From positions 2,914,001 through 2,978,000 of the forward strand of contig NZ_CP125942.1 in the NCBI RefSeq assembly GCF_039602135.1: 64,000 nt of DNA, in the 5' to 3' direction. Shown piece after piece: positions 60,181-64,000 of this stretch (position 1 is the stretch's first letter; every line of letters begins with the position of its first letter). Origin of the DNA: Glutamicibacter sp. B1 (GTDB lineage Bacteria > Actinomycetota > Actinomycetes > Actinomycetales > Micrococcaceae). The position numbers were made by a program, and so were the translations under genes. Under the pieces are notes generated by a model that was given only the letters and a program-made list of their open reading frames with translations, searched no databases and was not told the DNA's origin.

Positions 60181-61530
60181 TTAGATTCGTTCAGCGACCG
60201 GGGCCGCCTCGGGTACGGACAATGATGCTGGCTCGGTATCCTCGATCTCGCCTGCCCGGGCGGAGAGGATGGTGCGGAAGCCAATCACCGCGAGGCAGGA
60301 GAGCAACACGGCGGCGGCCGCACACAGGTAGAGCGCCAGGTAGTTCTGCTCTCCCCCAGCAATTGGATCCCCGCTGCCGATCAGTAACAGCGCCGGCGCC
60401 ATGGCTGGGGCGATGGTTTGAGGCAGGGTCTTGGCCATATTGAAAATCCCGAGGAACTTACCTTCATTCCCCTTAGGCAGTGCGCGCATCGCCAGGGCAA
60501 GGTCAACCGAGTAGTAGCCACCCATGGCAATGCCGGACAACGCGACCCCCAGCAGGTACACCGTCAGATCATCGGTGAATGCGGTGAGTACCAGGCTGGT
60601 GATCATCAGGCCGATCGAGACGAACAGCGTGCCGCCGTAGGATCCGCGACGCGAAACAAACATGCCGACCGCCCACGACACCGTCGCCATGAGCACCATG
60701 GAAAACATGGCGGTCATCAGCGATAGCCGCGTCGCGTCTTCCACCGGCATCTTCAGTCGGAGCATGATGAAGAACAGTCCGAAGCCACCCACCAGCGTGT
60801 AACCGGTCTGCATGATGAAACGTTGTAGGGCGAGAAAGGCGAAATTCGGGGCTTGCCGTGGGTCAAAGATGAAGGAGGTGAAGATGGCTGAGATGCTCAT
60901 CCGCGGGGTGCTCGCGCTTGTTGGCGGTGGATCTTTGACGATCAGGCAGGTGATCACGACGATGACCGCGGCAAGTGCCGGCATCGCTAAGAACATGACC
61001 GGCAGGCTGCCTGCCCCCAGCGCCGCGATCGCATAAGCCGAGAGTGGGCCAAGTGCCGAGGCGGCTCCGAAGATCCCGGAGGCTTTGCCCCGTTCATGAT
61101 CCGGGATTTGCTCGGCGAGCATCGCGTTCAGTGAGGCGAAGACGGCGTTGTATCCGGCCTGAGCCAGCGCCCAAGCGATGACGAGCATTGGAATACTGGT
61201 AGAAACCAACATCAGTCCCGAGGCAAGCAGACCTACCAGGATGCCACCAAAAATCCAGGGGCGGCGCCGGCCAAATCGGCTCCTGGTGCGGTCCGAGAGC
61301 CCACCGAACAATGGGTTGGTGATCAGCGCGGTGGCACCGCCGACCGCGGTGACCAGTGCAACGGATGCTTCTTTTTGGCTGCTCGGGACCAGTTCGAGCA
61401 CCTTCAGTGACAGCGCGGCGGCCATCGGGGCGACCAGCGCGCCGAAGGTGGCGAATTCAATCAATGCCAACAGGGAGATTTTCCTGATGGATGAACGCTG
61501 TGCGGGCGGGGCAGCAGTGTTGCGTGGCAT
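60181..61530 (-). CDS. MFS transporter of the GH3 operon
   Basis: A 449-residue major facilitator with about 12 helices and the loop motif NPLFGGLSDRTRSRFGRRRPW, of the same subgroup as the gene at 21795. ATG 61530 follows AAGGA; the frame is open to 61623 through the operator, which argues against the longer form. First gene of the operon; it probably imports the glycoside that the GH3 enzyme cleaves. Confidence 0.83.
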   Translation of the reverse strand: MPRNTAAPPAQRSSIRKISLLALIEFATFGALVAPMAAALSLKVLELVPSSQKEASVALVTAVGGATALITNPLFGGLSDRTRSRFGRRRPWIFGGILVGLLASGLMLVSTSIPMLVIAWALAQAGYNAVFASLNAMLAEQIPDHERGKASGIFGAASALGPLSAYAIAALGAGSLPVMFLAMPALAAVIVVITCLIVKDPPPTSASTPRMSISAIFTSFIFDPRQAPNFAFLALQRFIMQTGYTLVGGFGLFFIMLRLKMPVEDATRLSLMTAMFSMVLMATVSWAVGMFVSRRGSYGGTLFVSIGLMITSLVLTAFTDDLTVYLLGVALSGIAMGGYYSVDLALAMRALPKGNEGKFLGIFNMAKTLPQTIAPAMAPALLLIGSGDPIAGGEQNYLALYLCAAAAVLLSCLAVIGFRTILSARAGEIEDTEPASLSVPEAAPVAERI

Positions 61531-61609
61531 TCCGGATCCTTTCGAATGAATGATGGCGCGAAGTGGCGACAACATCAATAGGAACAGTGCGAAACGACGC
61601 GAAAAATAA

Positions 61610-61629
61610 AACCTAGTGACCACTTGGTT
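61610..61629. promoter_or_regulatory. TetR-type operator of the GH3 operon
   Basis: AACCTAGTGACCACTTGGTT is a 20-bp near-palindrome: AACC, AGTG and their partners CACT, GGTT are exact, with single mismatched positions between. It sits in the 146-bp divergent promoter region. Confidence 0.65.
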
Positions 61630-61676
61630 AACTTTCTGACCCCTAACTCTTCACCGGCACATGACACAATGACCCC

Positions 61677-62300
61677 ATGCAACAAACAGTCGACGGTCGA
61701 GTCCAGCGGGGCCTAGAGCGCCGCGAAAGAATCCTAGACGCGGCGGTTCGCCGCTTTGCTCGACGCGGATACGAAGGCACTCGCATCGCCGATATCGCCA
61801 AAGACGCGGGCATGACCGACGCCGGATTGATCCACCACTTCCCCTCAAAAGAAAAACTCTTCCTGGCTGTTATTGAGCGCCGCGAAGAGGTCTACGCGCC
61901 GGTGACCGGCAGCTTTGATTCGGTGGCCGAATTCTTGCACGCGCTCATTGCCTCGGTAAAAGCCGCCTGCGCCGAACCAGAATATTTACGCTTCCGCGCC
62001 ATGCTCAGTGGTGCCGGAATGATCGAAAATAACCCCGCCACCGCGCACCTTGAAGGTCGACTCCGTTTGGCAGTCGAACGCTTGGTTCCACTATTTGCCG
62101 AAGGCATTAAGCGCGGCGAACTACTACCCGATCAGCAACCACTGCCCATGGTCCTGCATATTCTGGCCCTGAATGACGGTCTTCGCGCGCAGTGGGGGCA
62201 GGCTCCGGACCTCATCGATTACGCTGGCACTTTCGAAACCTCGATCGCGGCCGCCTATCGTGCATTCTCCGGGCGCACGCTGCCGCCGACCCATGGATAA
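61677..62300 (+). CDS. TetR-family regulator
   Basis: A 207-residue repressor with N-terminal HTH ILDAAVRRFARRGYEGTRIADIAKDAG-type sequence (key helix GMTDAGLIHHFPSKEKLF) and a C-terminal ligand domain. It is divergent from the MFS-phosphatase-GH3 operon and probably controls it through the palindrome at 61610-61629, as beta-glucoside-linked TetR proteins do. A CACAAT box lies 6 nt before the start codon, consistent with a leaderless mRNA. Confidence 0.86.
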   Translation: MQQTVDGRVQRGLERRERILDAAVRRFARRGYEGTRIADIAKDAGMTDAGLIHHFPSKEKLFLAVIERREEVYAPVTGSFDSVAEFLHALIASVKAACAEPEYLRFRAMLSGAGMIENNPATAHLEGRLRLAVERLVPLFAEGIKRGELLPDQQPLPMVLHILALNDGLRAQWGQAPDLIDYAGTFETSIAAAYRAFSGRTLPPTHG

Positions 62301-62333
62301 CGACTAATCATCGTCGGGCATTGGCCTCCGCGG

Positions 62334-62361
62334 GCAAAAAAATAAGGGCCCACAAGGGGCC
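62334..62361 (-). terminator. Intrinsic terminator of the lldR-like gene
   Basis: On the minus strand GGCCC-CTTGT-GGGCC is followed by CTTATTTTTTTGC, a short GC stem with a long T-run. Confidence 0.8.
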
Positions 62362-62368
62362 GAACTTT

Positions 62369-63076
62369 TTAGCGCGTCTGCGAATAGAACCAGTTGATGT
62401 GCTCTTCGAGCAGTTGAGCTGCGCGCTCGCGCTGGTTGGTAGCGAAGGCATGATGGATGGCCTTGTGCTGACGACGCAGGACCCTGACGATCGGTTGCCA
62501 TGATTCATCATCTGGAATGGACGCGGCAACATAGTCACTAATGGAGTTGCGCAGCGATTCCATCATGGATTCCACCACAGCGTTGCCAGCCATGGAGGCG
62601 AGCAAGACGTGGAACTCCGCGTCAATGCGGTGGAAGGCTTCACGCGAGAGTTGGGCATCATCCATACGCATGATCAGCACCGCGGTGCGGTCAATCACCT
62701 GTTGCGCGTGGATGGGATCTCGCGGGTTCATCTGTGCTGCCCAGGTTTCTAGCAGGATGCGGGATTCAACAATCTCGCGCACGTTGATCCCCTTGGCCGC
62801 CAGGTGCAGGCGCAAGGCTTGAGAAATTCCGGCCGAAGGATTGGAGACAATCACTGCCCCGGAATTCGGACCGGACCCCGTGGAAGTCTTAATGATGCCC
62901 ATCACGTCAAGGATACGGATGGCATCGCGTACCGAAGCACGGGAGATCCCATGTTGCTCCGCGAGCGCACGTTCACCGGGAAGTTGATCTCCCACGAATA
63001 ACTTCTCAGTGCGCAAATCTTCCTCAATAGCTTGAAGAACAATCTGGTACGCACGCGGAGCTGGGTTTACTGGCAT
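62369..63076 (-). CDS. GntR/FadR-family regulator, LldR-like
   Basis: A 235-residue regulator: winged helix with LPGERALAEQHGISRASVRDAIRIL and an FCD effector domain with HRIDAEFHVLLASMAGN and QHKAIHHAF. It follows the L-lactate permease gene by 26 nt on the same strand, the arrangement expected for the lactate-sensing repressor LldR; the effector is inferred from that. Confidence 0.85.
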   Translation of the reverse strand: MPVNPAPRAYQIVLQAIEEDLRTEKLFVGDQLPGERALAEQHGISRASVRDAIRILDVMGIIKTSTGSGPNSGAVIVSNPSAGISQALRLHLAAKGINVREIVESRILLETWAAQMNPRDPIHAQQVIDRTAVLIMRMDDAQLSREAFHRIDAEFHVLLASMAGNAVVESMMESLRNSISDYVAASIPDDESWQPIVRVLRRQHKAIHHAFATNQRERAAQLLEEHINWFYSQTR

Positions 63077-63102
63077 CGGATCTATTTTAGCCGTTCACTT
63101 GG

Positions 63103-64000
63103 CTAAGGAAGCATCCATGAAAGCACCGGAGTGGACTGCAGGTAAACCAGGCAGCACAGCACCAGCAGCATTCCCAGAGACCAACCGGCAACCTTCTTCA
63201 GGATCACCGATTCCTGGCCTTCCATCTTCACACTGGTTGCGGCGATGGCCAGGTTCTGCGGGGAGATCAGCTTACCGACCACACCACCGGAGGTGTTGGC
63301 AGCTACCAGCAGGTGCGGATCGATGCCCGCATTCACGCCAGCGGTCTGCTGCAACTTAGCAAACAGTGCATTGGCGGAAGTATCCGAACCGGTCACCGCG
63401 GTGCCGATCCAGCCCAAAATTGGTGAGAGGAAGGCGAAGAATCCGCCGGCACCAGCCAGCCAGGTTCCCACGGTAATAGTCTGTCCGGACAGGTTCATCA
63501 CGTAGGCCAAGCCAAGGACCGAGAGAATGGTCAGCGCGGCGAAACGCATGTTGTAGATGGTCTTGCCGATTTCAGCTAGGCCTTCACCGAAGGTCATTGC
63601 ATACTTGCCGCCATCGGTATTGCGCGAGTAAACAAAGGCTACGATCACGCCGGTGATCAGCAGCAGGGTACCCGGTGAGGACAGCCAGGAGAAGGTGTAC
63701 ATGGTCGAGGAGACTGCCTGACCGTTGGCATCAACCACATGACCGTGTAGTCCTGGCCAACCGAACTTGATGTCGGTGCTAGCCAACCATGCTGGGATAT
63801 CGATACCGAGCTTCCACAGCTTGGCCAGACCGAAGATCACGATCACCAAGAGGTATGGGAACAGCGCCATCCAGGTGTTACCGACATGCAGCTTGCTTCC
63901 CTGCTCTACAGGGATTGCTGCCGCTTCGGGGGTCAGTACTCGGGCGCGAGCTTCCTCGGCACCCTTCGGGCTCCAGAAGCGAAGCAGGATCACAGCAGCA
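63103..64000 (-). CDS. lldP: L-lactate permease, truncated by the window edge
   Basis: The frame is open to base 64000, so only the C-terminal about 298 residues of a protein of usually about 550 are seen. It has about seven helices; LSPILGWIGTAVTGSDTSANALF and NTSGGVVGKLISPQNLAIAA-type segments (key parts GTAVTGSDTSANALF and SGGVVGKLISPQNLA) identify the LctP family. It imports lactate with protons and is probably cotranscribed with the LldR-like gene. Confidence 0.92.
   Translation of the reverse strand, partial: AAVILLRFWSPKGAEEARARVLTPEAAAIPVEQGSKLHVGNTWMALFPYLLVIVIFGLAKLWKLGIDIPAWLASTDIKFGWPGLHGHVVDANGQAVSSTMYTFSWLSSPGTLLLITGVIVAFVYSRNTDGGKYAMTFGEGLAEIGKTIYNMRFAALTILSVLGLAYVMNLSGQTITVGTWLAGAGGFFAFLSPILGWIGTAVTGSDTSANALFAKLQQTAGVNAGIDPHLLVAANTSGGVVGKLISPQNLAIAATSVKMEGQESVILKKVAGWSLGMLLVLCCLVYLQSTPVLSWMLP

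Noticed and set aside
1..64000. CRISPR arrays, insertion sequences, tRNA or rRNA genes, toxin-antitoxin or restriction systems
   Set aside because: Reading both strands gave no regularly spaced repeats, transposase motifs, tRNA cloverleaf candidates or defence-gene domains. The SNF2 protein has no neighbouring methylase or nuclease to suggest a defence island.

Overview
The window looks like chromosomal DNA of a moderately GC-rich actinobacterium, most probably of the Micrococcaceae (Arthrobacter or Glutamicibacter type). The reasons are the gene style (putrescine oxidase, FrcA-type sugar ABC ATPase, TipA-like MerR regulator, SAM-IV riboswitch, mycothiol-lineage ArsC-like protein), frequent ATGA overlaps, and several genes whose -10 box sits 6-7 nt before the start codon, as in leaderless actinobacterial transcripts. 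I see no tRNA, rRNA, CRISPR array, insertion sequence or prophage.

Layout. 0-3.1 kb: sugar uptake and phosphorylation (end of frcC, frcA, frcK; converging ribokinase). 3.3-7.8 kb: a manganese block with an MntR-like regulator and an ABC importer mntABC behind an 18-bp operator, plus a secreted HNH-type lipoprotein nuclease. 7.9-12.7 kb: formimidoylglutamase, Pth2, a membrane protein, a TipA-like regulator and an Lrp-type regulator. 12.7-19.1 kb: MFS, ArsC-like protein, then a polyamine block (APC permease, universal stress protein, putrescine oxidase, divergent TetR). 19.1-21.2 kb: a pocket of small membrane or unknown genes. 21.2-24.5 kb: an operon of Rieske ferredoxin, ferredoxin reductase, MFS and DedA proteins with no oxygenase. 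24.9-25.7 kb: a DODA-type extradiol dioxygenase. 25.8-31.5 kb: a dipeptide/oligopeptide ABC importer.

31.8-50.9 kb is a sugar-acid (aldarate) catabolic island. It holds an L-talarate/galactarate dehydratase, a tripartite tricarboxylate transporter (TctABC), a GntP permease, KdgD, alpha-ketoglutarate semialdehyde dehydrogenase, two glucarate-dehydratase paralogues, two D-2-hydroxyacid dehydrogenases, two AEC carriers (one frameshifted), two LysR regulators and a GntR regulator. Together they can carry galactarate, talarate or glucarate through 5-keto-4-deoxyglucarate and 2,5-dioxovalerate to 2-oxoglutarate. A 15-bp motif (CTTGGACAKGYATCA) recurs in three promoters of the island and suggests one LysR regulon.

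51-64 kb: a SNF2 helicase, a SAM-IV riboswitch in front of an OsmC-family gene, idonate/gluconate 5-dehydrogenases, a GC-richer TetR-controlled operon (MFS, tyrosine phosphatase, GH3 glycosidase), and at the right edge an LldR-like regulator beside a truncated L-lactate permease. Strong hairpin terminators separate most transcription units.
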